Shown: positions 1 to 9,818, counted from the first letter of the stretch. The stretch: 64,000 bases of DNA from Streptomyces sp. DG2A-72 (GCF_030499575.1 NZ_JASTLC010000001.1:4612001-4676000), one strand, 5' to 3'. Program-made: numbers and translations. The notes: generated by a model from the sequence alone, not told the origin.

Positions 1-4
1 GCGC

Positions 5-25
5 GGCGTACGGCGTACGGCGTAC
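5..25. repeat. Three tandem copies of a 7-bp unit
   Basis: GGCGTAC is repeated three times without interruption at the window edge, downstream of gpmA. It may be part of a longer array or a low-complexity intergenic stretch; the window starts too close to tell. Confidence 0.6.
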
Positions 26-52
26 GGCCCAGAGACGGCCCACGCCACCACA

Positions 53-91
53 AAGCCCCCTACCAGCGGACAACCCGCAGGCAGGGGGCTT
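53..91 (-). terminator. Hairpin terminator downstream of gpmA
   Basis: AAGCCCCCT (53-61) pairs with AGGGGGCTT (83-91) around a 21-nt loop. It lies 12 bases past the gpmA stop on the minus strand, where a transcription terminator is expected. Confidence 0.7.
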
Positions 92-103
92 GATCAGTCA
101 GGG

Positions 104-865
104 TTACTTCTTCTTGCCCTGGTTCTTGACCGCCTCGATCGCCGCCGCAGCCGCCTCAGGGTCGAGGTAGGTGCCGCCGGGGTTGAGGGGCTTGAAGTCG
201 GAGTCCAGCTCGTAGGAGAGCGGGATGCCCGTCGGGATGTTGAGGCCCGCGATGTCCGCGTCGGAGATGCCGTCGAGGTGCTTGACGAGGGCGCGCAGCG
301 AGTTGCCGTGGGCCGCGACCAGGACCGTACTCCCGGTGAGGAGGTCCGGGACGATGCCGTCGAACCAGTACGGGAGCATGCGGACGACGACGTCCTTGAG
401 GCACTCCGTCTGCGGGCGCAGCTCCGGCGGGAGCGTGGCGTAGCGCGGGTCGGAGAACTGGGAGTACTCGGCGTCGCGGTCCAGCGGCGGCGGCGGCGTG
501 TCGTACGAGCGGCGCCACAGCATGAACTGCTCCTCGCCGAACTCGGCGAGCGTCTGCGCCTTGTCCTTGCCCTGGAGGGCGCCGTAGTGACGCTCGTTCA
601 GGCGCCAGGTGCGGTGGACCGGGATCCACAGGCGGTCGGCGGCCTCCAGCGCGAGCTGCGCGGTGCGGATCGCGCGCTTCTGGAGGGACGTGTGCACGAC
701 GTCGGGCAGCAGACCGGCGTCCTTGAGCAGCTCACCGCCGCGGACTGCCTCCTTCTCGCCCTTCTCGTTGAGGTTGACGTCCACCCAGCCGGTGAACAGG
801 TTCTTCGCGTTCCATTCGCTCTCGCCGTGGCGGAGGAGGATCAGCTTGTACGGTGCGTCGGCCAT
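104..865 (-). CDS. gpmA: 2,3-bisphosphoglycerate-dependent phosphoglycerate mutase
   Basis: This 253-residue cytosolic enzyme interconverts 3- and 2-phosphoglycerate in glycolysis and gluconeogenesis. The N-terminus carries the [10 protein letters not shown] motif with the phospho-accepting histidine near residue 13. RHYGALQG near residue 90 and the second catalytic histidine in [12 protein letters not shown] are also present. Full length for the dPGM family. ATG at 865 gives the expected short N-terminus (MADAPYK). It is monocistronic and divergent from the MFS gene at 1027. Confidence 0.97.
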   Translation of the reverse strand: MADAPYKLILLRHGESEWNAKNLFTGWVDVNLNEKGEKEAVRGGELLKDAGLLPDVVHTSLQKRAIRTAQLALEAADRLWIPVHRTWRLNERHYGALQGKDKAQTLAEFGEEQFMLWRRSYDTPPPPLDRDAEYSQFSDPRYATLPPELRPQTECLKDVVVRMLPYWFDGIVPDLLTGSTVLVAAHGNSLRALVKHLDGISDADIAGLNIPTGIPLSYELDSDFKPLNPGGTYLDPEAAAAAIEAVKNQGKKK

Positions 866-1026
866 GCGTCCGAGCGTAATCGAAGGCTTTGATCGCTTGT
901 GCGTCCGCCCGAAGAGCGGACGGTTGACGGGATCTGTTAATTCAGTGGCCCCGCGCGACAGCGTCCTCGTAAGTTGTGCTCACCGCCTGAGCCGCTTACA
1001 GCCAGCTGACTGCCGTGGGGGACCCG

Positions 1027-2277
1027 ATGTCGCTCGCCTCTCTGAGACGCGCCGCCCGAGAAACCGTTTCCGGACTCCCCCGCGAGTTCTGGTGGCTGTG
1101 GACCAGCACCCTCGTCAACCGGCTCGGCGGCTTCGTCGCCACCTTCATGGCGCTGTACCTCACGCTCGACCGCGGCTACTCCGCCTCGTACGCCGGCCTG
1201 GTCGCCGCGCTCCACGGGCTCGGCGGAGTCGTCTCCTCCGTCGGCGCGGGCGTGCTGACGGACCGGCTCGGGCGGCGGCCGACGCTGCTCGTGGCGCAGG
1301 CGTCCACGGCCGTCTCCGTCGCGCTGCTGGGGTTCATGCACCACCCCCTCGCCATCGCCGCCGTCGCCTTCCTGGTCGGCATGGCCAGCAACGCCTCCCG
1401 GCCCGCCGTGCAGGCGATGATGGCCGACATCGTCCGCCCCGAGGACCGCGTCCGGGCCTTCTCCCTCAACTACTGGGCGATCAACCTCGGGTTCGCCGTC
1501 TCCTCCATGGCGGCCGGCTTCATCGCCGAGTTCAGCTACCTCGCCGGCTTCCTCATCGAGGCGGGCATGACCATGATCTGCGCCATCGTGGTCTTCCTGA
1601 AGCTGCCGGAGTCCCGCCCCGAACGCACCGCGGCCGAGAAGGCGGCGGACGACACCGGCCTCGGCACGGTCCTGCGCGACGGCCGCTTCATGGGCGTCGT
1701 CGGCCTGTCCTTCCTGGTCGCCCTGATCTTCCAGCAGGGCATGGTGGGCCTGCCGGTGGCGATGGGCGAGGCCGGCTTCACCCCGGCCGACTACGGCCTG
1801 GCCATCGCCGTCAACGGCGTCCTGATCGTCGTCCTCCAGATCCCGGTCACCCGCTACATCGAACACCGGGACCCCGGACGCCTGCTCGTGATCTCCGCCC
1901 TCCTCGCCGGCTACGGCTTCGGCCTCACCGCCTTCGCCGGCTCGGTCGGCGTCTTCGCCCTCACCGTCTGCGTCTGGACCCTCGCCGAGATCGTCAACGC
2001 CCCGACCCAGACCAGCCTGGTCGTCCGCCTGTCTCCGGTGCATGGGCGCGGGCGCTACCAGGGCATGTACACCATGTCCTGGGCGGTGGCCTCCCTCGTC
2101 GCCCCGCTGATGTCCGGCGTCGTCATCGACCGGTGGGGCGCGGAGTGGCTGTGGGGGCTGTGCGCGGTCATCGGGACGGCGGCGGGGATCGGGTACGGCG
2201 TCCTGATGCGGCGGCTTCCGTCACAGGACCCGGCGCCGGAGGCGTCCCCTGCGAAAACAGAGGTCAGCACGGCCTGA
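1027..2277 (+). CDS. MFS transporter
   Basis: A 416-residue integral membrane protein with about 12 hydrophobic segments. The first loop has the MFS signature region (GVLTDRLGRRPTLL, near residue 85). It probably exports or imports a small molecule by proton coupling; the substrate cannot be read from sequence. ATG at 1027 is preferred over GTG 1015 because GGGGGA sits just upstream of it. The stop is one base from the convergent DUF2000 gene's stop, leaving no room for a separate terminator. Confidence 0.9.
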   Translation: MSLASLRRAARETVSGLPREFWWLWTSTLVNRLGGFVATFMALYLTLDRGYSASYAGLVAALHGLGGVVSSVGAGVLTDRLGRRPTLLVAQASTAVSVALLGFMHHPLAIAAVAFLVGMASNASRPAVQAMMADIVRPEDRVRAFSLNYWAINLGFAVSSMAAGFIAEFSYLAGFLIEAGMTMICAIVVFLKLPESRPERTAAEKAADDTGLGTVLRDGRFMGVVGLSFLVALIFQQGMVGLPVAMGEAGFTPADYGLAIAVNGVLIVVLQIPVTRYIEHRDPGRLLVISALLAGYGFGLTAFAGSVGVFALTVCVWTLAEIVNAPTQTSLVVRLSPVHGRGRYQGMYTMSWAVASLVAPLMSGVVIDRWGAEWLWGLCAVIGTAAGIGYGVLMRRLPSQDPAPEASPAKTEVSTA

Positions 2278-2278
2278 C

Positions 2279-2704
2279 TCACGGATGCATCCGCGCCCCC
2301 TTCACCGCCTTGTCCACCGCGTTCCGCGGCCCGTACACCGCCAGCCCCACCAGGTCCAGCTCCCCCGTCGGCACGGCGCGCACCGCCGCCCGGTTGTCGC
2401 GGTCGTTGCCGGTGGTGAAGAGGTCGGAGGTGAAGACCGCGCGCGGGAGGGAACGGGACAGCACGCGCGCGTGGGCTGCCGTCAGGGTCTCCTTGGTGGC
2501 CTCGAAGACCAGGACGGGCTGACGGAACATCGGCAGGTACAGGACGCCGTCCGCGTCCTCGTAGGGCTCGCCGATCACCTCGGGGAGCTGGGCGCCCAGG
2601 CCGCTGACCAGGAACGCGGTGACGTTCAGGCGCTGCCAGGGCTCCAGGTCGTCGCGCAGGAGGACGGCGATCTTCGTGTCGAAACGGAGGGGTTGCTCGC
2701 TCAT
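2279..2704 (-). CDS. DUF2000 domain protein
   Basis: A 141-residue protein with the DUF2000 pattern (FDTKIAVLLRDDLEPWQRLNVT at the N-terminus, then LPMFRQPVLVF and RAVFTSDLFTTGND). The biochemical role is unknown. ATG 2704 begins MSEQPLRF; in-frame codons further upstream would run into the divergent AraC gene and look non-coding. The head-to-head arrangement with the AraC-type regulator at 2754, separated by 49 bp, suggests that regulator controls this gene. Confidence 0.85.
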   Translation of the reverse strand: MSEQPLRFDTKIAVLLRDDLEPWQRLNVTAFLVSGLGAQLPEVIGEPYEDADGVLYLPMFRQPVLVFEATKETLTAAHARVLSRSLPRAVFTSDLFTTGNDRDNRAAVRAVPTGELDLVGLAVYGPRNAVDKAVKGARMHP

Positions 2705-2753
2705 GCAGTGAGACTGCCGATCGTCGTACGCCATCGTCTTGTACGTTCTTTGC

Positions 2754-3548
2754 ATGGCCACCCGGCGTGACGTCTCCGCCTGGCGCCCGCACGTCCCGGG
2801 CGTCGTCGAGGTCTTCCACGCGCACTTCACCGAGTACGCCTATCCGATGCACGTTCACGAGGCCTGGACGCTGCTCATCGTGGACGACGGCGCCGTACGG
2901 TACGACCTCGACCGGCATGAGCACGGCACCCCGCACGACACGGTGTCCCTGCTGCCGCCGCACGTCCCGCACAACGGCTCCCCCGCCACCCCGCACGGCT
3001 TCCGCAAGCGCGTCCTGTACCTCGACGCGACCCGTCTCACCGACGACCTCATCGGACCCGCCGTCGACTCGCCCGACCTGCGCGATCCCGTGCTCAGGCA
3101 GCGTGTGGGCCAACTGCACTCCGCGCTCGCCCGCCCCGGCGACGAGCTGGAGGCCGAGAGCAGGCTGACGCTCGTAGGAGAACGGCTGCGGACCCATCTG
3201 CGGGCGCGTTCGGCCGTCGGGGAGCGCCGTGACCCCGCCCTCGCCGGCGACCTGCGCGCACTCCTCGACGCCCGGGTCACCCAGGGCCTCACCCTCGACG
3301 AGGCCGCCCGGCTGCTGCACGCGCACCCCGCCCACCTGGTACGGGCGTTCAGCACCGCCTACGGCATCGCCCCGCACCAGTACCTCAACTCCCGCCGTGT
3401 CGACCGCGCCCGCGCCCTGCTGCTGCGCGGCGCGAGCCCGGCCGAGACGGCCACCGCGACCGGGTTCTACGACCAGGCCCATCTGACACGGCACTTCAAG
3501 AAACTGGTCGGCGTGCCCCCAGGCCGCTATCGCCTCAGCGCGCGCTGA
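2754..3548 (+). CDS. AraC family transcriptional regulator
   Basis: A 264-residue regulator. The N-terminal half looks like a cupin effector domain (MHVHEAWTLLIVDDG, metal/ligand-type histidines). The C-terminal ~95 residues carry two helix-turn-helix units (LTLDEAARLLHAHPAHLVRAF and a second at ASPAETATATGFYDQAHLTRHFKK), ending in the family signature. ATG 2754 (MATRRDVS) is chosen over TTG 2739. It is divergent from the DUF2000 gene, its probable target. Confidence 0.93.
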   Translation: MATRRDVSAWRPHVPGVVEVFHAHFTEYAYPMHVHEAWTLLIVDDGAVRYDLDRHEHGTPHDTVSLLPPHVPHNGSPATPHGFRKRVLYLDATRLTDDLIGPAVDSPDLRDPVLRQRVGQLHSALARPGDELEAESRLTLVGERLRTHLRARSAVGERRDPALAGDLRALLDARVTQGLTLDEAARLLHAHPAHLVRAFSTAYGIAPHQYLNSRRVDRARALLLRGASPAETATATGFYDQAHLTRHFKKLVGVPPGRYRLSAR

Positions 3549-3605
3549 GCGTCGTACAGATTGCGCGGTCGTACGGCGTCCGTGGTGCCGTACCGGACCT
3601 TGAAA

Positions 3606-4106
3606 TCAGTCAGTGGGTCGCTCGATCAGATGCATGAACGCATCCAGATTGCGGGTGGATTCGCCGCGCGACACCCGCCACTCGTACTCCTTGCGGATCG
3701 CGGACGCGAAACCGAGCTCCAGGAGGGTGTTGAAGGAGCCGTCCGCCGCCTCCAGGACCTGGCCGAGCAGCCGGTCGATCTCGTCAGGGGTGACGGCGGA
3801 GAGGGGGAGCTTTGCGGTGAGGTAGATGTCGCCGAGGGGATCGACGGCGTAACTGACGCCGTACAGCTTGAGGTTGCGCTCCAGGAGCCAGCGGTGGACT
3901 CCGCCCTCGTTCTCGTCGGGATGGCGTACGACGAAGGCGTTGAGGGAGAGGGAGTGGCGGCCGACGAGGAGGGAGACGGTCGTGGAGAGCTTGCGGGTGC
4001 CGGGGAGCTTCACGACGTAGTTGCCGGGCCCGGGGCTCTCCCACTCGAGTTCGGCGTCCCCCAGGAAACCCTCGATGACCTGCGCTGCCTTCGGTGCCTC
4101 AGCCAT
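3606..4106 (-). CDS. YbjN domain-containing protein
   Basis: A 166-residue soluble protein of the YbjN family, a type III secretion chaperone-like fold of unknown function in Streptomyces. Features include the N-terminal region ending GNYVVKLPGTRK, a strand-rich centre (LSLNAFVVRHPDENEGGVHRW) and the C-terminal helical FASAIRKEYEWR segment. Start ATG 4106 overlaps the last 8 bp of mshA (stop 4099-4101), so the two genes are translationally coupled. Confidence 0.88.
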   Translation of the reverse strand: MAEAPKAAQVIEGFLGDAELEWESPGPGNYVVKLPGTRKLSTTVSLLVGRHSLSLNAFVVRHPDENEGGVHRWLLERNLKLYGVSYAVDPLGDIYLTAKLPLSAVTPDEIDRLLGQVLEAADGSFNTLLELGFASAIRKEYEWRVSRGESTRNLDAFMHLIERPTD

Positions 4107-5429
4107 GGTGGGAGCGTACGCGACGGCGGTACGACTGGGTCGCCGCCGTGTAGACGTCCGCCGTGGCGGCGGCCGCGGTGTCCCAGCCGAAGAACTGTGC
4201 GTGCCGGGCGGCTGCCGCGCCCATGCGTCCCGACAGCGCGGGGTCGTCGGCGAAATCGCCCAGCACGCGCGCGTAGTCGACGGGGTTGTGCCCCTGGACG
4301 AGGAATCCGGTACGTCCGTCCCGTACCGCCACCGGGAGGCCGCCGACCGAGGCCGCGAGCACCGGCGTGCCCGCCGCCTGCGCCTCGATGGCGACCAGGC
4401 CGAAGGACTCGCTGTAGGACGGCATGACCAGCACGGAGGCGGCCCGGAACCAGTCCGCGAGCTGATCCTGGCCGACGGGCGGACGGAACCGTACGACATC
4501 CGCGATCCCGAGCCGGGCAGCCAGCTTCTGCAGGCCCTCGGGCTTGGCGAGGCCGCTGCCGCTGGGTCCGCCGACGACGGGGACGAGGATGCGGGAGCGC
4601 AGCTCGGGGCGCTCGTCGAGGAGGACGGCCACCGCGCGCAGCAGCACGTCGGGCGCTTTCAGGGGCTGGATGCGGCCCGCGAAGAGCGGGATCAGGGCGT
4701 CCTGCGGGAGGCCGAGGCGGGCGCGGGCGGCGGCGCGGCCTTCGGCGGGGCTGAAGCGGTCGAGGTTGACGCCGGGGTGGACCACGGCGACCTTGTCGCG
4801 CTCGGCGGCGTAGTGCCGTACCAGCTCCTCGGCCTCTTCCGCGGTGTTGGCGATGAGGCGGTCGGCGGCGGCGACGATCTGGGTCTCGCCGATGACGCGG
4901 GCGGCGGGCTCGGGGGTGTCGCCGTCGGCCAGGTTGGCGTTCTTGACCTTGGCCATGGTGTGCATGGCGTGCACCAGGGGGACGCCCCAGCGCTGGGCGG
5001 CGAGCCAGCCGACGTGGCCGGAGAGCCAGTAGTGCGAGTGGACGAGGTCGTAGTAGTCGGGGCGGTGGCCGGCCCAGGCCTGCATGACGCCGTGGGTGAA
5101 GGCGCACAGCTGGGCCGGGAGGTCTTCCTTGGCGAGGCCTTCGTAGGGGCCCGCGTCGACGTGCCGGACGAGCACTCCGGGGGCGAGTTCGACGGTCGGG
5201 GGAGGGCGGCGGTGGTCGCCCGGGTGAAGATCTCCACCTCGATGTTGATGGCGGCGAGGCGCTGCGCCAGCTCCACGATGTAGACGTTCATGCCGCCGGC
5301 GTCGCCGGTGCCCGGCTGGTGGAGCGGTGAGGTGTGCACGGAGAGCATCGCGACACGGCGGGGACGGCGGCGCAGCCGCGGGTGCGCGGCCGGGGAGCGC
5401 CGTCCGAGCCTGCTGACGTACTGGCTCAC
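4099..5429 (-). CDS. mshA: D-inositol-3-phosphate glycosyltransferase (frameshifted)
   Basis: MshA joins UDP-GlcNAc to inositol-3-phosphate, the first step of mycothiol synthesis. The GT-B N-terminus ([19 protein letters not shown]) is in one frame to about codon 77 ([12 protein letters not shown]). From [21 protein letters not shown] onward it is in another frame, which carries the sugar-donor motif [19 protein letters not shown]. The break lies at a G run (5198-5202): five bases are present where six would keep the frame. GTG 5429 starts VSQYVSRLG behind a strong AAGGAGGAA. Without the shift the product is about 443 residues, normal for MshA. A sequencing error or a real loss-of-function mutation are both possible. 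Confidence 0.88.
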
Positions 5430-5598
5430 GTGGCGTTCCTCCTTGGTCCGGGCATGCCTTCGGGAGGACGTGCGGGCCCTCCAGAGGAGGAACACCGGAC
5501 GATGGCACTCCATTTCCGGTTTCGGGTTCTTTGCCGAATCATTACCGGTGGTCGCTCAACCGTTCGAGGCTGAAGCGCGTTCGCATACCCTCGTAGCC

Positions 5599-6411
5599 AT
5601 GACATCCCGCGCAACCGCCCGCCCCGTGGGAACGGTGACGCGCGGGACCACGAACCCGAACCGGCTCCGCCGCATGGACCGCTGGATCGCGGCCACGCAC
5701 GGCACCGAACTGCGCCGCGGCGCCGAACCCGTCGCGGTCGACCTCGGCTACGGCGCGGCCCCCTGGACGGCCGTCGAACTGCTCGGCCGCCTCCGTACGG
5801 TCGCGCCCCGCGCGCGTGTCGTCGGCGTCGAGATCGAACCGGCGCGGGTCGCGGCGGCACGGCCGTACGAGCGCGAGGGGCTGGTGTTCCGGCACGGCGG
5901 GTTCGAGATCCCCATCCCCCAGCGGCCGTTGCTCGTCCGCGCCGCCAACGTGCTGCGCCAGTACGACGAGGACGAGGTCGCCGCGGTCTGGGAGCGGCTG
6001 TGCGCCCGGCTCGCGCCCCGGGCGGACGGCTCCGGCGGCGGACTGCTCGTCGAAGGCACCTGCGACGAGATCGGGCGGCGGCATGCGTGGGTGGCGCTCG
6101 GTCCGGAAGGGCCGCGCACGGTCACGTTCGCGGCCCGACTCGGCTCCCTGGAGCGGCCGTCGGACCTCGCGGAGCGCCTCCCGAAAGCGCTCATCCACCG
6201 CAATGTCCCCGGCGAACCGGTCCATGCCTTCCTGCGCGACTTCGACCGAGCCTGGGCCGCCGCCGCGCCCTACGCCTCCTACGGCGCCCGCCAGCGCTGG
6301 ATGCGCGCGGTGCGGGATCTGACCGCCGACTGGCCGGTGGCGGACGGGCCGGTGCGCTGGCGGCAGGGTGAAGTGACCGTGCGCTGGGCGGCGTTGGCGC
6401 CCAGGTTCTGA
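5599..6411 (+). CDS. Class I SAM-dependent methyltransferase-like protein
   Basis: A 270-residue protein with a Rossmann-type SAM-binding motif (VAVDLGYGAAPWTAVEL, near residues 46-62) and the acidic strand-2 end VVGVEIEPARVAAA. The substrate is unknown. ATG 5599 gives MTSRATARPVG; upstream in-frame sequence falls in the mshA promoter region and is unlikely to be coding. It is divergent from mshA. Confidence 0.85.
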   Translation: MTSRATARPVGTVTRGTTNPNRLRRMDRWIAATHGTELRRGAEPVAVDLGYGAAPWTAVELLGRLRTVAPRARVVGVEIEPARVAAARPYEREGLVFRHGGFEIPIPQRPLLVRAANVLRQYDEDEVAAVWERLCARLAPRADGSGGGLLVEGTCDEIGRRHAWVALGPEGPRTVTFAARLGSLERPSDLAERLPKALIHRNVPGEPVHAFLRDFDRAWAAAAPYASYGARQRWMRAVRDLTADWPVADGPVRWRQGEVTVRWAALAPRF

Positions 6412-6657
6412 CGGTTCGGGGACACAGGACCTGACGGCTTGGGGCACAGGACCGGACAGGTTTCCCTCTCGTTTCCCCGAGCGGCCGGGCGACCGGGAAC
6501 GATCTCTGGGAGTCGTTCGTCACAAAGGCGGGGAGATCGTCGTAGCAGCGGTCGAATGGGGGAGAGAGTCACTGCCTCTGTCGTTTTGTGCCCTGTCGTG
6601 GCACGATCCCCGGGTGTCCGTAAGTTACTGACGGTAAATCAGTTTGGGGGCAGTGGT

Positions 6658-7740
6658 ATGGGTACGGGCAAGCGGGGCCTGATCTCGGCGGCCGTGACCG
6701 TGGTCTGCGCGGTCACCGTGCTGGCGGCAGCACCCGGCATGGCATTCGCCGCACCGACCCCCACGCCGACTCCCTCGGCGTCCGCTTCCTCGACTCCGGT
6801 CACGAACGCGCACCTTGAGGTCGTCCGCGAGAAGATCGACAGGCTCTACCGCGAGGCCGCCGTCGCCACGGACGCGTACAACGCCGCCGAGGAGAAGGCC
6901 AAGCAGCAGTCCGCGGATATCGTCGACCTGGCCAACAGGATCGTCCAGGGTCAGGCGAGGCTGGACGACCTCAAGAAACGCGCCGGCGCCGCGGCCCGCG
7001 CTCAGTACCGCAGCGGCGGGCTGCCGGACGAGGCGCAGTTGATGCTCAGTGACGACCCTCAGGAGTTCCTGGACGGCGCGGGCCGCGTACTCCAGGGCGA
7101 GCGCGCCACCAAGGCCCTGATACAGGAAATGACCCGCACCCAGCAGGACTTGGAGCAGTACGCCAAGGACGCCTCCGCCCAGTGGAAGAAGCTGGAGGCC
7201 AACCGCAAGGCCAAGGCGACCGCCCAGAAGAAGATCAAGAAGCAGATCGCGGCGGCCGAGAAGCTCGAGTCCGAGCTGGAGAAGGACGAGAAGAAGCGCC
7301 TCGCCGAGCTGGAGCGCCAGGCCGCGTACGAGGCACAGACCGCCTGGCTCGACACCGGCGTCCTCGACGACGTCCAGGGCAAGGCCACCGAGGCGGGCAA
7401 GAAGGCGGTCGCGTACGCGACGGCCCAGATCGGAAAGCCGTACGAGTGGGGCGCCGAGGGCCCGAAGACGTACGACTGCTCGGGCCTGACCTCACAGGCC
7501 TGGCTGGCGGCCGGCGATGCGATCCCGCGCACCTCGCAGGAGCAGTGGAAGCGGCTGAAGTCGGTCGACATCAAGGACATGCTCCCCGGCGACCTCATCA
7601 TCTACTTCGACGACGCCAGCCATGTCGCGATGTACATCGGCGACGGCGCGATCGTCCACGCCCCGCGCCCGGGGCGGACGGTGACGATCGCGGGCGCCGG
7701 GTCGATGCCGATACTCGGGGTGGTGCGGCCGGGGGCGTAA
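6658..7740 (+). CDS. Secreted NlpC/P60 (C40) peptidoglycan hydrolase
   Basis: A 360-residue exported cell-wall peptidase. ATG 6658 opens an N-terminal signal peptide (KRGLI...GMAFAAPTPTP, likely cleaved near residue 31). A long charged coiled coil follows (residues about 45-240), then a C-terminal NlpC/P60 domain. The catalytic Cys is in YDCSGLTSQAW (about residue 274) and the His in ASHVAMYIGDG (about residue 322). It likely cleaves D-Glu-meso-Dpm-type peptide links during growth or division. Longer in-frame upstream starts lack a signal peptide at the N-terminus and were rejected. Confidence 0.93.
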   Translation: MGTGKRGLISAAVTVVCAVTVLAAAPGMAFAAPTPTPTPSASASSTPVTNAHLEVVREKIDRLYREAAVATDAYNAAEEKAKQQSADIVDLANRIVQGQARLDDLKKRAGAAARAQYRSGGLPDEAQLMLSDDPQEFLDGAGRVLQGERATKALIQEMTRTQQDLEQYAKDASAQWKKLEANRKAKATAQKKIKKQIAAAEKLESELEKDEKKRLAELERQAAYEAQTAWLDTGVLDDVQGKATEAGKKAVAYATAQIGKPYEWGAEGPKTYDCSGLTSQAWLAAGDAIPRTSQEQWKRLKSVDIKDMLPGDLIIYFDDASHVAMYIGDGAIVHAPRPGRTVTIAGAGSMPILGVVRPGA

Positions 7741-8034
7741 ACGTCCCGTATGCCCCATGCATCACCGCACGTCCGTTTCGTGACCCGCGCCACGTGACCT
7801 GCCCCACCTGACACGACAGTTCAAACCTCCGCGGACGTGACCTTCGTCATCCCCACCTCGTGGTCGCCCTGTCCAACTGCGGTACGGAAAGCGGCATATG
7901 ACAGCGGCCGAGTGCCGAGCGGCGTGCGTCACACCATTCCTTTACGGCGTCGACTACCGCTATGGTCCCGGTCGGTGGGAGGACTTCCTCGTCCTCCTGC
8001 CATGCCCTCGGGGGGAGGGAAGGAACCCAACACA

Positions 8035-9348
8035 ATGCCCGTACCCGTACCGCGGCAGAGAGCTATCCCGGCCGTGGAGAGTGGTCAGGCGCCGGCCGCG
8101 TCCACAGTGCGCGGCCCCTCCAAGCAAGAGGCCCCGCGCACGGCAGAGCCGGTCGACAACCCGAGCGGCAGTGCCGCGAACAACCTGACCCTGCTGGTGA
8201 TCGAGGACGATCCCGGCGGCTCGCCGATCGTGCCCGAACTGCTCGATTCCTCCGGCAAGCCGATCCGCATCCGCACGGCCCGCAATCTCACCGAGGCCGA
8301 GCGGCTGCTGACCGATGACGTCCACTGCATCCTGCTCGACCTCGCGCTGCCCGCGCCCGGCCGGGCCGGTGACGACGACGAGCTGGCCGTACTCAAGCAC
8401 GTCCTGGAACTCGCACCCCGGCACGCCGTTCTCGCGCTGACCGCGTCCGGCGACACCGAGCGCGCCGCCGAGGCGGTCCGGGTGGGCGCCCAGGACTACC
8501 TCTTCCGGGATGAACTCGACGGCCGGCTGCTGAGCAGGGCGATCCGGTACGCCGTGGAACGGAAGCGTTCCGACACGGCCGAGCGGCGGCTTGCCGAGGG
8601 CCGGATGCGGGCGCAGGAGAACCGGCGCCTGGAGCGCGGCCTGCTGCCGACGCCACTGCTGGAGGGTTCCTCGCTGCGGTTCGCCGCCCGATACCGCCCG
8701 GGGCGCTCGCGTGCGCTGCTCGGCGGTGACTTCTACGACGTCGTCCGCACGCCGGACGGCACGGTGCACGCCATGATCGGCGACGTGTGCGGGCATGGCC
8801 CGGATGAGGCGGCGCTCGGTGTGGAGCTGCGCATCGCCTGGCGGGCGCTGACCCTGGCGGGGCTGTGCGGGGATGAGCTGCTCGGCACGTTGCAGCAGGT
8901 GCTGGAGCATGAGCGCTCCGACGAGGAGATCTTCGCGACGCTGTGCACGGTGGATATCGCGCCGGACGGACGGCGGGCGGGGTTGTGCCTTGCGGGGCAT
9001 CCGGCGCCGCTGGTTGCTCGGCCGGGGCGGCCTGCGCGGTTGCTGCCGTATGACAACAACGGGCCTGCGCTCGGGCTGCTGCCCGGTGCGCGGTGGCCGC
9101 GGATGCAGGTGGAGCTGGGGCGGGAGTGGAGCCTGATGCTGTACACCGACGGGCTGATCGAGGGGCATGTCGGTGAGGGGCGGGAGCGGCTCGGTCAGGA
9201 CGGGATGGTGGATCTCGTCCGTCGCCAGCTCGGGGAGGGCTTGCGCGGGGAGGCGTTGTTGACGGCCGCGGTCAATGAGGTGCGGCAGCTCAATGGTGGT
9301 GAGCTGACGGATGACGTTGCCGTGTTGCTGTTGGATCGGGCCGGCTGA
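8035..9348 (+). CDS. Receiver-PP2C (SpoIIE-type) serine phosphatase
   Basis: A 437-residue cytosolic signalling protein. Residues about 52-175 form a CheY-like receiver (acid cluster in LLVIEDD, phospho-acceptor Asp in CILLDLALP, then LALTASGD). Residues about 205-435 form a SpoIIE/PP2C phosphatase with metal motifs GGDFYDVV, GDVCGHG, LYTDGL and DDVAVLLLDR. Such proteins dephosphorylate anti-sigma-factor antagonists. ATG 8035 is chosen because GGGAGGGAAGGAA lies upstream. No sensor kinase is adjacent. Confidence 0.93.
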   Translation: MPVPVPRQRAIPAVESGQAPAASTVRGPSKQEAPRTAEPVDNPSGSAANNLTLLVIEDDPGGSPIVPELLDSSGKPIRIRTARNLTEAERLLTDDVHCILLDLALPAPGRAGDDDELAVLKHVLELAPRHAVLALTASGDTERAAEAVRVGAQDYLFRDELDGRLLSRAIRYAVERKRSDTAERRLAEGRMRAQENRRLERGLLPTPLLEGSSLRFAARYRPGRSRALLGGDFYDVVRTPDGTVHAMIGDVCGHGPDEAALGVELRIAWRALTLAGLCGDELLGTLQQVLEHERSDEEIFATLCTVDIAPDGRRAGLCLAGHPAPLVARPGRPARLLPYDNNGPALGLLPGARWPRMQVELGREWSLMLYTDGLIEGHVGEGRERLGQDGMVDLVRRQLGEGLRGEALLTAAVNEVRQLNGGELTDDVAVLLLDRAG

Positions 9349-9395
9349 GCGGGAACTCGCCGTTCAGCTCCGCTTGTACGCCGTCTACCGGTCCG

Positions 9396-9462
9396 TTGTG
9401 GCTGGTCGCGCCCACGCGGCGGAGCCGCAAATTGATACAGCCCCGCGCCCCTTTTGGGGCGC
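9396..9462. terminator. Streptomyces intergenic repeat with GC hairpin
   Basis: TTGTGGCTGGTCGCGC followed by GCGCCCC-TTTT-GGGGCGC (9445-9462). The hairpin lies between two convergent genes (phosphatase ending 9348, DUF2516 ending 9468) and can terminate both. A close relative of the whole unit occurs at 59332-59373. Confidence 0.75.
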
Positions 9463-9467
9463 TTCGC

Positions 9468-9818
9468 TCACCGTCCGCCGTTGTACGGGCCGTACGGGCC
9501 GTCGCTGCTCGAACCCCTCCTCGGGCGGCCGCCTCCGGGGAGGCTGCGGATCGCCGGGCGGACGTCGACCATGTACACGATCGTGGCGATGAGGCCGATG
9601 ATCGGCAGGAACGACAGGATGTTGAAGATCAGGTTCACCACGAAGGCAAGCCCGAGGATGATCAGCCAGAACGGCTTGGTCTTCTTGTCGGCCGCGCGAT
9701 AGGCGTCCTCGCGGCGCGTAGCCGCGTCGAAGAGAGCGAAGCCGCTGAAAAGGATCAGGGCGACGCTCAGCAGCCACATGAACCCTGCGAACCCCTGCAT
9801 CAGCACAACGTCCACCAC
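9468..9818 (-). CDS. DUF2516 family membrane protein
   Basis: A 116-residue small membrane protein. The first hydrophobic segment is FMWLLSVALILFSGFALF, followed by a charged cytoplasmic loop (DAATRREDAYRAADKKTKPFW), then two adjacent hydrophobic segments and a Gly/Arg-rich tail. This matches the actinobacterial DUF2516 family, whose function is unknown. Start GTG 9818; ATG 9800 is an alternative. Confidence 0.88.
   Translation of the reverse strand: MVDVVLMQGFAGFMWLLSVALILFSGFALFDAATRREDAYRAADKKTKPFWLIILGLAFVVNLIFNILSFLPIIGLIATIVYMVDVRPAIRSLPGGGRPRRGSSSDGPYGPYNGGR

Noticed and set aside
6412..6657. Possible c-di-AMP (ydaO-type) riboswitch ahead of the NlpC/P60 gene
   Set aside because: Such leaders are known upstream of Streptomyces cell-wall hydrolases, but the conserved core sequences were not visible here.
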